A stretch of 64,000 nucleotides of DNA, from NCBI RefSeq assembly GCF_001894825.1, contig NZ_BCWY01000005.1, forward strand, positions 62,001-126,000. The letters are read 5' to 3'. The notes beneath the pieces are model-generated. The model worked only from the letters and a program-made list of their open reading frames with translations, did no database searches and was not told the origin of the DNA. Positions 44,112 through 54,316 of the stretch are shown one piece after another. Position 1 is the stretch's first letter. Every line of letters begins with the position of its first letter. Source of the DNA: Rhodococcus jostii NBRC 16295 (GTDB lineage Bacteria; Actinomycetota; Actinomycetes; Mycobacteriales; Mycobacteriaceae). The position numbers and the translations under genes were made by a program.

Positions 44112-45400
44112 CTACTCGTCCCTGAAGGGGTCGGGTTTGCTGCTCACGTTCCCGCTGGCTGCGGAGGGGTGGCTGCTATGGGCACGGTTGATTGGGCGGC
44201 CCTGTACGTGCGATGTCCGAGTGCGGCGATGTTGCGGGCCGCGTTGTGGTCGGAATGACCGGTCCACTGGCAGTGTCGGCATCGGAATGTTGCTTGCGAG
44301 ACCCGGTTCGCCTTGTCGCAGTACCCGCACTGTGAGCACGTTCGCGAAGTATTCCGGGGGTCAACGACAGCGACGGGCACCCCAGCCATCTCGGCCTTGT
44401 AGGTGATCTGGGCGCGTAGCTGGGCGTATCCCAGGAATGGAGTTGGGTCCGTTGCCCTCGGGCTAGCCGTACCCGGTCGCGGATACCTGACAGGTCTTCC
44501 ATCGCGATCCCACGACCGGTGCGTTGTGCCTTGGCAACAATACTTTTCGACAGTTGATGGTTGACGTCGGTGGCGAACCGCTGTTCCTTTCGTCGCCGTG
44601 TCTTCAGTTTCCGCTTCGCCGATTTCGTGCCAACTTTCTGCAACGTCGCGCGCAGGGCGGCGTTCTTCTTCCGGCGCGCCGTCACCGCCCCGGCGGACCA
44701 CCGCACGTCGAGCGTGGCCGGATCGTCGTCGGTGGTGACGGCGAGGTTCACGATCCCCAGATCCACACCCAACCAGCCCGCGGCGCTGTCCGGCGGCGGG
44801 GCCGGTTCCGGTGAGGCTTCGTCGACGGTGGCATACAGGTAGAAGAGACCGTCGCGGTAGACGAGGTCGGTTTCACCCTTGCGGGCGGCGAGGAGTTCGT
44901 GTTGCCACGGCGCGCACACGAACCGCACACCCCGCATCCGGCCCGCCGTGGTCCAGATCGACACGGTCGAGGAATCCATTTGCCACGACAGGCACCTGTC
45001 GTCGAACGGTTGGGCAGCATGCGGCCGGAATTTGACCGCGGCATCGGCCACTGCCGTATACCGTGTCGACCCGGGCCGACCGTAGTTTCCGTTGGTCAGG
45101 TTCCCCTGCCGGGTGGTGTATGCGTCGGCAACTTTCCGCAGAACATGCAACGCCGGCTGCGCGGAGAGGCCCCGCGTCTTCACCCTCGGATATAGCGCGA
45201 CCTGCAGCGCCCGCCGCGACCGTAATCCCATCGACTGCGCCACCCCGGCAACCTCGTTGGCAACCTCGTTGCACAACGCCAACGTCGCTTCTAGCGCCGC
45301 GAACTGATCAGGACGGGGGACGAGCTTGACTACGACAATCCGTTTCACCTCGCACCCACCACCTCTCCGAGCCGACGAGCGTTTCACCGGCCTGATGCTG
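44100..45400 (-). mobile_element. IS200/IS605-family element remnant (tnpB only)
   Basis: The element contains only tnpB. Its right end is probably just after the gene: on the minus strand a small hairpin CCCTTCAGGG lies at about 44123-44132, 12 bp before the plsC start, and family right ends and guide-RNA scaffolds usually finish in such a hairpin. The left end is not resolved; it should lie upstream of 45348. These elements insert without target duplication, so boundaries here are approximate. Confidence 0.6.
44144..45348 (-). pseudogene. tnpB: Frameshifted tnpB (IS200/IS605-type RNA-guided nuclease)
   Basis: A TnpB gene in two frames. From GTG 45348 the first frame encodes the N-terminal domains and RuvC I (GVDLGIVNLAVTTD) and RuvC II Glu (AMEDLSGI). 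At about 44430-44433 the frame is lost: HSW is followed by DTPSYAP, while the -1 frame continues YAQLRAQITYKAEMAGVP, then the zinc ribbon CSQCGYC ... CRHC and RuvC III (GHSDHNAARNIA) to the stop at 44144. Adding one G to the GGG run restores a protein of about 401 residues with all catalytic residues. No tnpA is next to it. Either a recent inactivation or a sequencing error. Confidence 0.9.
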
Positions 45401-45640
45401 ACGCGGTGTGAACAGATCATGGCAGCGGGGTCCGACACGTCCGGGAAGCACTCACAAAATGCGACGGCGACACCGCTCACGTGCACCCAATTGATCCGTT
45501 ACCCACCCACAGGGCAACTCTCACCCTGGGGCAACAGGATCGCCGGTGTATCCGCCCGCCGCCCGCCGCCCGCCGCCCGCCGCCCGCCGCAGGAGTTCTC
45601 CGAGCGGACAGCTGCGTCGCGCAACTGGTCGAGTTACATC
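45349..45640. other. Non-coding gap between tnpB and the phosphoesterase gene
   Basis: No convincing gene is visible in these 292 bp. The part near tnpB should contain the left end of the element, and the distal part holds a heptamer tandem repeat at 45553-45590. Three of the six frames are open but with no family similarity. Confidence 0.6.
45553..45590. repeat. Heptamer tandem repeat (GCCGCCC)n
   Basis: About five and a half head-to-tail copies of the 7-bp unit GCCGCCC in a non-coding gap, 50 bp beyond the stop of the phosphoesterase gene. The unit length is not a multiple of three and the array is intergenic, so it is free to vary in copy number. Confidence 0.9.
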
Positions 45641-47182
45641 TCAGGGCACGGGGATGACGGCGCGCGGCAGATCGGCCCGCAATTCCACATCGGTGACGAA
45701 GTCCCCGTCGCCGGGCTCGTAGCGACGCTGCGGATCGAAGTCCTCCACCCGGAAACTGTCCAGCGTGGGGGAGTGCGTGGTGACGGCGAGCGCCCCGCCG
45801 TCGAGGTCGAATTGCAGGAGCCGCTGAAAACCGGTCTCGCGGAGCCCTTCCACGCTGAAGTACTGGTAGTCGGCCAGCAACTCCACGACCTTCCGATCCG
45901 TGTCGCCCACCTTCCGATCGGTGACCGTGGTCTGCCCGTCGACGTGTCCTGCGAGCACCAGGAACACCGTCTCGAACGGAACGACGAGCCGGTTCCAGAT
46001 CTGCTGTCCCGCACTGGTCCCGATGTCGCCGAACCCGCTCATCCGCAGTGAGCCGTCCTCATCCAGGTAGTAGTGGCTGCCGATCACCACGTTACGATCC
46101 GGGTGATCGGCGAGCACGCCCTCGGCCCACTTCAGGACGTGCTCGGGCGGGTTGTAGCCGATGTAGAGCATCAGGAATTTCGCGCCGGCGATGTCCAGCA
46201 GATCGTAATGCGCCGAATTGTCGGTGTCCGTGACGGATTCGCCCCAGTACGGCCGGTCGCGGAACCGCCACGGGCCGAAGAACTCGTTGTAGAGCGCGTG
46301 GTTCTTCTCGTGCTCACCTGGGATGAGCCGTCCGCCGACGTTCCACAGATTGTCGTGGTTCCCGGGCAGGACACCGTAGGGAATGCCGGCGTCCTCGAGC
46401 GTCGCCATCGCCTTGTCCGCGACCTCGAACTCGGGCCGGGCACGGGACTCGGGTGCTCCCGGGCGGATCCAGCTCTGCACGAGGTCGCCGGTGTGCATGG
46501 AATAGGCGATCTTGCGTGCGGCGGCGTTGTCGGCGGTCCAGCGGGTCATGTCGAAGTACACCTCCGGCCGGTCCCGCGACACGTACTGGGTGTCGGTGAT
46601 GTGCTGCAGCGCGAAGTCGTACGTGTCCGGGTCGGCGAACTGCTGATCGGCCGTCGCATTGGCGTCGCGGAAACTCCGGTCCCGCCGGGGACTGTCGATG
46701 ACGAGGATCTGAGCGGAGTCCGCATCCTCGATCCGGGCGGTCAGGGTGACGGGGCTGCCCGGGGCGGACGGTTGCGCCGTCGCGACCGGCTCACCCCAGC
46801 TGTCCGCATCCTCGTCCCACACGTGCATCGCGAGGTCGTCGAGATTGACCGAATGTCCCTGCCAGGTCACGTCGCTGCCGTCGTCGGTATCAGGGGGAAA
46901 CCGGACCTCGTACCGCATGTACGGGTACTCGTCGAAGCCGTGGCTGGTGGCCGACATGCCGTCCGACTCCTCGCCCGGAACCCGCTGCGACGGGGTGGCC
47001 TCGCCGGTGGTCCCGGCGAACATCACCGCCGACGCGAGCGGCGCCGACGTGGTGAGGCCGCGGGCCGGCAGTCCCGACGTGCCGCGGGGCTCGGGATCGG
47101 CCAGCGCCACCATGTCACCGCCGAGCAGCGCCGCGGCGAGTGACACCGCAGTCAGCGCGGCAAACCTTCCCGGCACGCTCAT
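45641..47182 (-). CDS. Secreted calcineurin-type metallophosphoesterase
   Basis: A 513-residue exported phosphoesterase. The signal peptide is at 1-28 (LTAVSLAAALLGGDMVALA). An N-terminal beta-rich domain of about 170 residues precedes the catalytic domain, whose metal motifs are ITDTQY, HTGDLVQ, LPGNHDN, VIGSHYY and LAGHVDGQ, in order DxH-like, GDxxQ, GNHD/E, H and GHxH-like. The first motif lacks a final His (DTQ), a variation seen in some family members. Substrate may be a phosphate ester or nucleotide outside the cell. Confidence 0.92.
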   Translation of the reverse strand: MSVPGRFAALTAVSLAAALLGGDMVALADPEPRGTSGLPARGLTTSAPLASAVMFAGTTGEATPSQRVPGEESDGMSATSHGFDEYPYMRYEVRFPPDTDDGSDVTWQGHSVNLDDLAMHVWDEDADSWGEPVATAQPSAPGSPVTLTARIEDADSAQILVIDSPRRDRSFRDANATADQQFADPDTYDFALQHITDTQYVSRDRPEVYFDMTRWTADNAAARKIAYSMHTGDLVQSWIRPGAPESRARPEFEVADKAMATLEDAGIPYGVLPGNHDNLWNVGGRLIPGEHEKNHALYNEFFGPWRFRDRPYWGESVTDTDNSAHYDLLDIAGAKFLMLYIGYNPPEHVLKWAEGVLADHPDRNVVIGSHYYLDEDGSLRMSGFGDIGTSAGQQIWNRLVVPFETVFLVLAGHVDGQTTVTDRKVGDTDRKVVELLADYQYFSVEGLRETGFQRLLQFDLDGGALAVTTHSPTLDSFRVEDFDPQRRYEPGDGDFVTDVELRADLPRAVIPVP

Positions 47183-47221
47183 GACCTGAGGTTACAAGCG
47201 CGGCCGGGAAGGTGCCGACCG

Positions 47222-47782
47222 TCAGGCCTTGCGACCGAGGAAGGCCAGGACCCGGGTCTGCTCGTCGGCGTCCGCGGGCACGTCCACGGCCGGACCGCAC
47301 ACGCCGGCTGTGCGGATGTTGTCGCCCAGCCCCTCGGCGACGCCGCCGACCCACGTCAGGTCGTCGGCGGGAATTGTCTCGTCGAGACCGGTGGCCCGGG
47401 CCAGGTCCCAGCCGTGGATCACCAGGTCGAAGCAGTAGAAGCTGTCGACCGTCTTCCCGAGGTCGGTGCGGCCGAAGTGCCCGTCGTACTCGCGGCCCGC
47501 GAGGGCGGGGTCGTCCAGGATCTTCTGCATCGAATCGCGGGTGGACGCCCACGCGGCAGCCGGATCGTCGTCCACGGACGGACTCTCCGGTAGTTCGAGA
47601 TCCACGACGGTGACGATGTAGCGCTGGGTGTCGATCACGTGCCGCACGACGTCGCGGGCCGTCCAGCCGTCGCACGGGGACGCGTCGTCCCAGCGGTCGG
47701 CGGGCACGGATTCGACCCGGTTCGTGAACTTGGCGGCGAGGTCGCGGTAATGGGCGGCGGGGGTTTCGGTTGTCGAGGTCAT
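47222..47782 (-). CDS. TIGR03086/DinB-like metal-binding protein
   Basis: A 186-residue protein of the maleylpyruvate isomerase N-terminal (MDMPI) / TIGR03086 type. RVESVPADRWDDASPCDGWTARDVVRHVIDTQR contains the conserved His of the four-helix metal site, and FYCFDLVIHGWDLARATG supplies the second His region. Some relatives use mycothiol as cofactor, but the reaction here is unknown. Its ATG overlaps the stop of the AraC gene (ATGA), so they are coupled. Confidence 0.9.
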   Translation of the reverse strand: MTSTTETPAAHYRDLAAKFTNRVESVPADRWDDASPCDGWTARDVVRHVIDTQRYIVTVVDLELPESPSVDDDPAAAWASTRDSMQKILDDPALAGREYDGHFGRTDLGKTVDSFYCFDLVIHGWDLARATGLDETIPADDLTWVGGVAEGLGDNIRTAGVCGPAVDVPADADEQTRVLAFLGRKA

Positions 47783-48588
47783 GCTGCCGATTCTTCTCCC
47801 GTCCAGCGCCCGGGCGCTTGAACATTTCCGACATCGACGACGGAATCCGCCCCGTGCCAGCCGGGTGCCTCGCCGGCGAGGAGCGCGGACGGGGTCAGCG
47901 AGGAGATCCGGCGGCACTCCCGCGACAGGTGCGCCTGGTCGCTGTAGCCGGCGGTGGCGGCGAGTTCGGCGAGTCCGGTCCGCGCCCCCGACTGCGCCAG
48001 GGCCATGAACCGTTGCAGTCGCAGGATGCCGCGCAGTGTCGCCGGCCCATATCCGAACGCGTCGTTGCACCGACGCTGGAGTTGCCGCTCGGTGACCGAG
48101 GCGGCGTCGGCGAGCGCGCCCACGTTCCAGGAGTGCCGGGCCAGGGCCTGCCGCACGTTGCCGATCAACGGGTCGGCGTCGGGCCCGCGGTCCCGCCACG
48201 CGCGCACGGCGTTCTCGAACAGGGCGATGCGTTCCGCACAGTCGGACGCGTTGTCGAGGCGATCGGTCAGCGTCCGTTCCCACGTGGACCCGAGCACGTC
48301 CCCCAGCCCGACCCGGATGTCGCGGACCTCGGCGGCCGACGTCCGCAGCAGATGCGCGCCGGCGCCGGGACGGAAACGGACGCCGACGGATTCGGTGCCC
48401 GGAGGCAGCGTGAACGACCAGGCCGCGGTTTCGGGACCGCACACCCGGATCCCGACTCCCCGGATCCACAGGATGTCCATGCACGCGTCCGGGACCAGCA
48501 GATGTTCGCCTTCCGTGCGCGCCGACCATCCGCACACCAGGGTGTCGGTGAGGTCGGACGACGGCGAGGTCGGTGTGTACCAGCCCAT
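47779..48588 (-). CDS. AraC family regulator
   Basis: A 269-residue regulator with a poorly conserved N-terminal sensor domain and a C-terminal double HTH from about residue 150: RHSWNVGALADAASVTERQLQRRCNDAFGYGPATLRGILRLQRF and LAELAATAGYSDQAHLSRECRRISSLTPS. The start is uncertain (48588 chosen; the frame is open to 48684). It is coupled to the TIGR03086 gene, its most likely target or partner. Confidence 0.88.
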   Translation of the reverse strand: MGWYTPTSPSSDLTDTLVCGWSARTEGEHLLVPDACMDILWIRGVGIRVCGPETAAWSFTLPPGTESVGVRFRPGAGAHLLRTSAAEVRDIRVGLGDVLGSTWERTLTDRLDNASDCAERIALFENAVRAWRDRGPDADPLIGNVRQALARHSWNVGALADAASVTERQLQRRCNDAFGYGPATLRGILRLQRFMALAQSGARTGLAELAATAGYSDQAHLSRECRRISSLTPSALLAGEAPGWHGADSVVDVGNVQAPGRWTGEESAA

Positions 48589-48743
48589 GTCATGGAGCGT
48601 AATCACGAATACCGACACGTGCGGGCCGGTCACATCGCCCGAAGTGCCCGCACCAGCACGCAACTCGAGGTGAACTGTATGCACGGGTCCGCAGAGGTTC
48701 CCCGGAGGCCCGCCACTTCGCCGTCACAGAGAACGAGGACTCC

Positions 48744-49259
48744 ATGAGACGAACATGGGCGCTGGCAGCGATCGCCGCCGTCAGCCTGACCTTCTCGAGT
48801 TGCGCCTACGACAGCACCGACTCCGGCGACACGGGCGGAAACGCACCGGTGTCGCCGACACCGACATCCCCGCCCGTGGCGCCCGGCACCCCGGTACTGA
48901 AGATGGGACCGACGACGCTCGGCGAGGTGATGGTCGACGACGGCGGTATGACCGTCTACGTGTACGACAAAGACGAGGTCGGCTCCGGTGCCAGTTCGTG
49001 CCGCGACACGTGCCTGCAGTCGTGGCCGCCGGTCACCTCGGTCACCGAGAACCCGACGGTTCAGGGACTGCACGAAGTCGTCATCGACACCATCCCGGCA
49101 GCAGACGGCACCCATCAGCTCACCGTCAACGGCCGTCCCGTGTACCGCTACAAGGACGACACCGAACCCGGGGACGCGTACGGGCAGGCCGTCGGCAGCG
49201 TGTGGTGGACCCTCGACTCCGCAGGCAACCCGGTCACGACAACTGCGGGCGGCGAGTAG
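48744..49259 (+). CDS. Lipoprotein with PF03640 secreted repeats
   Basis: A 171-residue lipoprotein: signal peptide ending in the lipobox FSSC (Cys20), a Pro/Thr linker, and two copies of the short repeat of unknown function seen in COG4315 proteins (MTVYVYDKDEVGSGASSCRD with CLQSWPPV, and RPVYRYKDDTEPGDAYGQ with WWTLDSAGNPV). Relatives are surface proteins of unknown role, sometimes implicated in heme or redox binding. The end overlaps the convergent DUF1275 gene by 26 bp. Confidence 0.92.
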   Translation: MRRTWALAAIAAVSLTFSSCAYDSTDSGDTGGNAPVSPTPTSPPVAPGTPVLKMGPTTLGEVMVDDGGMTVYVYDKDEVGSGASSCRDTCLQSWPPVTSVTENPTVQGLHEVVIDTIPAADGTHQLTVNGRPVYRYKDDTEPGDAYGQAVGSVWWTLDSAGNPVTTTAGGE

Positions 49260-49917
49260 ACCGCTCGATCCTCAGGTGGACGGTGGCGGTCAGCGCCGCC
49301 GACAGCGCGGCACCGAACCAGAGGGCGTCCAGCCCGATCCAGTGGTGCGCGAGTGCGCCCGTCACCGCCCCCACCACGAGGCCCACCCACAGCGCGAAGT
49401 GTCGTAGCCACGCCCACCGCGGCCCGCCGAACAGTGCCCCGGCCAGCCGATGTCCCATCTTCACGAGGGCACCCGTCATGTAGGTGAGGCCGATGGTGAC
49501 CTCGCCGTCCCGCTGGAAGAAGGAGTTCTCGGCGCCCATCGCGAGCAGCATGGCGCCGACGGCCACGGTGCTCGCACCGAACGTCGCGGCGACCGAGCCG
49601 ATGATCAGCAGTCCCGTCACCACCGCGAGCACCGTCGTCCGGACGGCCAGGTTCCGCCGGTCGGACAGGTGCACGACCACGGCGCCGAGGGCGCAACCGA
49701 GGACGAACGTGCCGATCACCGCCGCCGCGGTCAGGGCCGGTGCCCACGCGGCGTCCGCGAAATTGACGCTGAACCGCGTGAGGTTGCCGCTCATGAACGC
49801 GACGAAGAACCCGCCGAGCGTGATGAACCCCAGCGCGTCGACGTACCCGGCCAGTGTGGACAGCACCACCGCCACCACGAGCATCTGCCTGCTGTCGTCG
49901 ATCGGCACACCCCACAT
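49234..49917 (-). CDS. DUF1275 (YoaK) membrane protein
   Basis: A 227-residue protein with six to seven helices. VLSTLAGYVDALGFITLGGFFVAFMSGNLTR is the DUF1275/YoaK signature and GAENSFFQRDGEVTIGLTYMTGALVKMGHRLA the second conserved block. The family is of unknown function. The start is uncertain: ATG at 49917 has no Shine-Dalgarno sequence and a GTG at 49908 is possible. Confidence 0.9.
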   Translation of the reverse strand: MWGVPIDDSRQMLVVAVVLSTLAGYVDALGFITLGGFFVAFMSGNLTRFSVNFADAAWAPALTAAAVIGTFVLGCALGAVVVHLSDRRNLAVRTTVLAVVTGLLIIGSVAATFGASTVAVGAMLLAMGAENSFFQRDGEVTIGLTYMTGALVKMGHRLAGALFGGPRWAWLRHFALWVGLVVGAVTGALAHHWIGLDALWFGAALSAALTATVHLRIERSTRRPQLS

Positions 49918-49937
49918 CAAACACCGCGACGAACGAC

Positions 49938-49969
49938 AGTGGCCCCCGATCCGGAGATCGGGGGCCACT
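49938..49969 (-). terminator. Hairpin terminator after the mycolyltransferase-like gene
   Basis: AGTGGCCCCCGATC and GATCGGGGGCCACT form perfect 14-bp arms with a CGGA loop. It lies 34 bp after the stop of the minus-strand gene at 50003 and separates it from the DUF1275 start. Confidence 0.85.
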
Positions 49970-50002
49970 TGTCGCGCAGGTCAGGCGATCCGAACCGCCT
50001 GG

Positions 50003-50962
50003 CTAGGAGGTGCCGAGGGCAGGCGCGAGGGTGCTGGCCCAGGACTCGTGAAGCCGGTCCTGCCAGTAGTTCCACGTGTGGAGGCCGTCATCGGTGATGT
50101 GCGTCTGCACGCTCGCGCCGGCGGCCTTCGCTGCGGGAACGAAGGAGCTGCTGCTCAGGCCCGACGCGGTTTCGAGTGGGACCGTCTGCGAGAACTTGAC
50201 CGGGTCGAACGAGTCGCTGTCCGGGTCGACGGTGGGATCGCTCGCCGTCGAACCTGCACCGGAAGAGATGTACACGGACTTGCCGCGCAGCGCGCCGACG
50301 TTGAGCAGCGGGTCGTTGCGAAGCCACGCAGCCGACGGCCAGAAGCCCCACATGTTCAGCGAGTTGCCGCCCATCTGGGCGACGGAGACCTGAATACCCT
50401 GCGCGAAGCCGGGCGAGCTGGCCGTCGGGTACCCGCTGTAGGAGGCGACCGCCTTGTAGAAATCGGGGCGATGCGTGGCGAGGTTCAGCGCGGAGGTGCC
50501 GCTCATCGACAGACCTGCGACCGCGTTGTTCACCCCGTCGCTGCCGAACTGCGAAGCCATCACGGGGGGCAGCTCCTTGGTCAGGAACGTCTCCCACTTG
50601 ACCCGGCCGAGCTTCGGGTCGTCGCGAAGCCAATCCGAGTAGAAGGTGCCGCCGCCGCCGAACGGAATGGCCACGTTGACGTGCTTGCCGGCGAAGAAGT
50701 TCTCCACGTCGGTCTCGATCAGCCAGCCGTTGTTGTCGTCCGGTGCGCGCAGGCCGTCGAGCAGGTACAGCGTCGGCGCAGGACCACCGCCCGCCGCCTT
50801 GAGCACCTTGACGGGAATGTCCTTGCCCATCGACGGTGAGTACACCGAGATCACGGCCGAGTCGGCATGTGCGATGCCGGTTCCGGCCAAGACGGACACG
50901 AGGCCCGATGCCAATACTGCGACGAGGCCCACGATCAGTGCGCGGGTGCGACGAATCGCCAT
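50003..50962 (-). CDS. Mycolyltransferase-like secreted esterase (antigen 85 family)
   Basis: A 319-residue exported alpha/beta hydrolase with a signal peptide (VGLVAVLASGLVSVLAGTGIAHA, cleavage near residue 33). PTLYLLDGLRAPDDNNGWLIETD and the nucleophile elbow GLSMSGTSALNLA (Ser152) are typical of Ag85/Cmt mycolyltransferases, which attach mycolic acids to arabinogalactan and trehalose; HTWNYWQDRL at the C-terminus carries the catalytic His. ATG at 50962 follows AAAGGA. Its presence supports a mycolic-acid-containing actinobacterium. Some relatives act as simple esterases. Confidence 0.94.
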   Translation of the reverse strand: MAIRRTRALIVGLVAVLASGLVSVLAGTGIAHADSAVISVYSPSMGKDIPVKVLKAAGGGPAPTLYLLDGLRAPDDNNGWLIETDVENFFAGKHVNVAIPFGGGGTFYSDWLRDDPKLGRVKWETFLTKELPPVMASQFGSDGVNNAVAGLSMSGTSALNLATHRPDFYKAVASYSGYPTASSPGFAQGIQVSVAQMGGNSLNMWGFWPSAAWLRNDPLLNVGALRGKSVYISSGAGSTASDPTVDPDSDSFDPVKFSQTVPLETASGLSSSSFVPAAKAAGASVQTHITDDGLHTWNYWQDRLHESWASTLAPALGTS

Positions 50963-51096
50963 ACCAATGTCCTTTTATCTCGAAATCGACACACAGCACA
51001 GCGAACGCTGCACCGCAGACGATAACAGGGAGATAACGGATTGCGCCTGCTGTGGCCAGGACTTTCGGGTCCAGGGGGGCTGTACCAGCGACGAAA

Positions 51097-51138
51097 GAAG
51101 CCCCTGCGAACTGCTTGTCGGCAGTTCACAGGGGCTTC
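51097..51138 (-). terminator. Terminator after tRNA-Ser(GGA)
   Basis: On the minus strand GAAGCCCCTGTGAACTGC and its complement (one mismatch) form an 18-bp stem with a 6-nt loop, followed by TTTC. It lies 4 bp past the encoded CCA end of the tRNA. Confidence 0.9.
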
Positions 51139-51141
51139 CTG

Positions 51142-51229
51142 TGGCGGAGGATAGGGGATTTGAACCCCTGAGGGCGTTAACCCAACCCGCGTTCCAGGCG
51201 AGCGCCATAGGCCACTAGGCGAATCCTCC
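51142..51229 (-). tRNA. tRNA-Ser(GGA)
   Basis: An 88-nt class II tRNA read on the minus strand, with acceptor GGAGGAT at both ends, an encoded CCA, and loop CTGGAAC giving anticodon GGA, which reads UCC and UCU. The variable arm is long as expected for serine. It lies directly ahead of a strong terminator. Confidence 0.96.
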
Positions 51230-51288
51230 GTGGAGGAGCATACCCAACGACTGCGGCTCACCGTTAAACGACCAGGTAGTCGCCCGTT

Positions 51289-51783
51289 CTATCCCCACTT
51301 CAGCTGCCCGACGGCGTGCTCGGCGAGGGGGACGGAGCGGTCGCAGGACGTGTCCGGGTTCGCGGTGGCGTCGAGACCGAATTTCGTCTCGATCGACAGG
51401 GTGCCGGAGTCGGTGGTGACCTCGAGGATGCACTGGTACTTGCTCTCCGCGAGGGCTCGGCCCTCGAGTCCGCCGACGTCGATCGTGCGCAACGGGTCCA
51501 CCGGTTCCGGCGCGCTCGTGGTGGTGACGGTCACCGTGTTCAGCGCCTCGGGCTTGCCCCACGTGCAGGCGCGACGTTCGGGACTGTCGGTGGCGGTGCC
51601 CTCGCCGGCGCCTGCCGTGAGAAGCGGTGCGAGCGTCGTTTCGTCCGCGAGCGTGCACGGCTCGGCCGCGTCCCAGCTCACCGCGTCCGACGTGGCTGCG
51701 TCGTCGCTGCCTCCGCCGCACGCCGACAGTGCTGCCACGACGGCGGCGAGTGTCACCGCGTGTGCTGTCCTTCTGAATTTCAT
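51289..51783 (-). CDS. DUF3558-type lipoprotein
   Basis: A 164-residue lipoprotein with signal peptide and lipobox SAC at about residue 21, followed by a Gly/Ser/Asp linker. The mature region AEPCTLADETTLAPLL, RRACTWGKPEALNTVTV and KYQCILEVTTDSGTLSI has the four-cysteine layout of DUF3558, a family of mycobacterial-type surface lipoproteins of unknown function. ATG at 51783 follows AAAGGA. It is divergent from the SRP RNA gene. Confidence 0.87.
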   Translation of the reverse strand: MKFRRTAHAVTLAAVVAALSACGGGSDDAATSDAVSWDAAEPCTLADETTLAPLLTAGAGEGTATDSPERRACTWGKPEALNTVTVTTTSAPEPVDPLRTIDVGGLEGRALAESKYQCILEVTTDSGTLSIETKFGLDATANPDTSCDRSVPLAEHAVGQLKWG

Positions 51784-51907
51784 CCCGATCCTTTGCCGAA
51801 GGTGGCCGAATGCGGGGGCGACGGTAGCACTGGCCGTGGTCAGACGCGCGGTGTCTGCCCGGACCGGGGTGGGTCCCGACCGCGACTCCGGGCCGTCTAC
51901 ACTCTGT

Positions 51908-53344
<1,437 letters not shown>

Positions 53345-53352
53345 AAGTTGCC

Positions 53353-53388
53353 GTCCGGCCGCTCACCTCGTCGGGTGAGCGGCCGGAC
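53353..53388. terminator. Bidirectional terminator between aspC and the DUF1206 gene
   Basis: GTCCGGCCGCTCACC and GGTGAGCGGCCGGAC form perfect 15-bp arms with a TCGTCG loop between the convergent stop codons. No long T-run is present; the plus-strand side ends GTGTCTCT. Confidence 0.88.
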
Positions 53389-53394
53389 GTGTCT

Positions 53395-54231
53395 CTACAT
53401 GCGGGCGTAGCGGGCCATCACGAAGCTGTACAGCCCGTACGCGGCGATGCCCAGTCCGGCGAGGACCAGGAGGAACTGCCCGAACGGCGCCGAGCCCAGG
53501 GTCTTCACCGCCCCGTCGATGCCGGTGGCCTTGGACGGGTCGGAGTTCAGGACCGCCACGATCACCAGCACACCGGCGCCCGCGATGACGAGGCCCTTGG
53601 CCACGTATCCGACCACTCCGAGCGGTTCGACGAACTTCGACGGGGTGCCCTTCAGGTCGTCCAGGAAGTTCTTTGCCGCCCCCTTGTAGACGTGGTAGAT
53701 GCCGACGCCGATGGCGACCAGGCCGACGACGATCAGGACGAACTTTCCGCCGCCGGACTGCATCAGCCGGGCGCTGAGTCCGGCGTTCTGCTCGCCGCTG
53801 GACTTGCCTCCGCCGCGCGCGAACTGGACCGCCGAGAACGCGAACGCGAAGTAGACGACGGCCAGGCTGAACGCCTTGACGCGGTCCAACAGGGACGTCT
53901 TGTCGTCATCGCCGTCGGAATGCTCGGTGGCGTGCGGCCCGAGAACCGTTTCGGCGAGCCGCCACAGCGCCATCGCGACGAACACGATCGCCGCCACCCA
54001 CAGCGCGAACCGGCCACCGGGTTCGGACGCCAGTGTGCCCAGCGCCCCAGACTGATCGGCGTTGCCGCCGCTGCCGAACGCGAGTTGGATGACGATGTAC
54101 GCGATCAGCAGGTGGACGAACCCGCTCATCACGTGGCCTGCGCGCGCCACCCGCTCGAAGGTGGTGCTGTCTGTTGCACGATCCACTGCTCCACTGAAGC
54201 CGCTGGTTCGGTTGGCTTCGTTCTGGGCCAT
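53395..54231 (-). CDS. DUF1206 membrane protein
   Basis: A 278-residue protein with six helices arranged as three similar two-helix units. RVARAGHVMSGFVHLLIAYIVIQLAFGSGG is one DUF1206 unit, and KAFSLAVVYFAFAFSAVQFARGGG and LGVVGYVAKGLVIAGAGVLVIVA the next two. Function is unknown. ATG at 54231 follows GAAGGAC. It is convergent with aspC. Confidence 0.93.
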   Translation of the reverse strand: MAQNEANRTSGFSGAVDRATDSTTFERVARAGHVMSGFVHLLIAYIVIQLAFGSGGNADQSGALGTLASEPGGRFALWVAAIVFVAMALWRLAETVLGPHATEHSDGDDDKTSLLDRVKAFSLAVVYFAFAFSAVQFARGGGKSSGEQNAGLSARLMQSGGGKFVLIVVGLVAIGVGIYHVYKGAAKNFLDDLKGTPSKFVEPLGVVGYVAKGLVIAGAGVLVIVAVLNSDPSKATGIDGAVKTLGSAPFGQFLLVLAGLGIAAYGLYSFVMARYARM

Positions 54232-54282
54232 CGGGTGTCCTTCGGGTCGTGCGACGGACCGGAGTCCCTTGACCGTAGGCGT

Positions 54283-54311
54283 ACCCGGTATCGGCCGCGC
54301 CGACACCGGGT
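54283..54311 (-). terminator. Hairpin after the siderophore-binding gene
   Basis: ACCCGGT ... ACCGGGT outer arms with an inner ATCGGC/GCCGA stem (one bulge) directly after the stop of the minus-strand binding-protein gene at 54317. It probably ends that transcript. Confidence 0.6.
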
Positions 54312-54316
54312 GAGCG

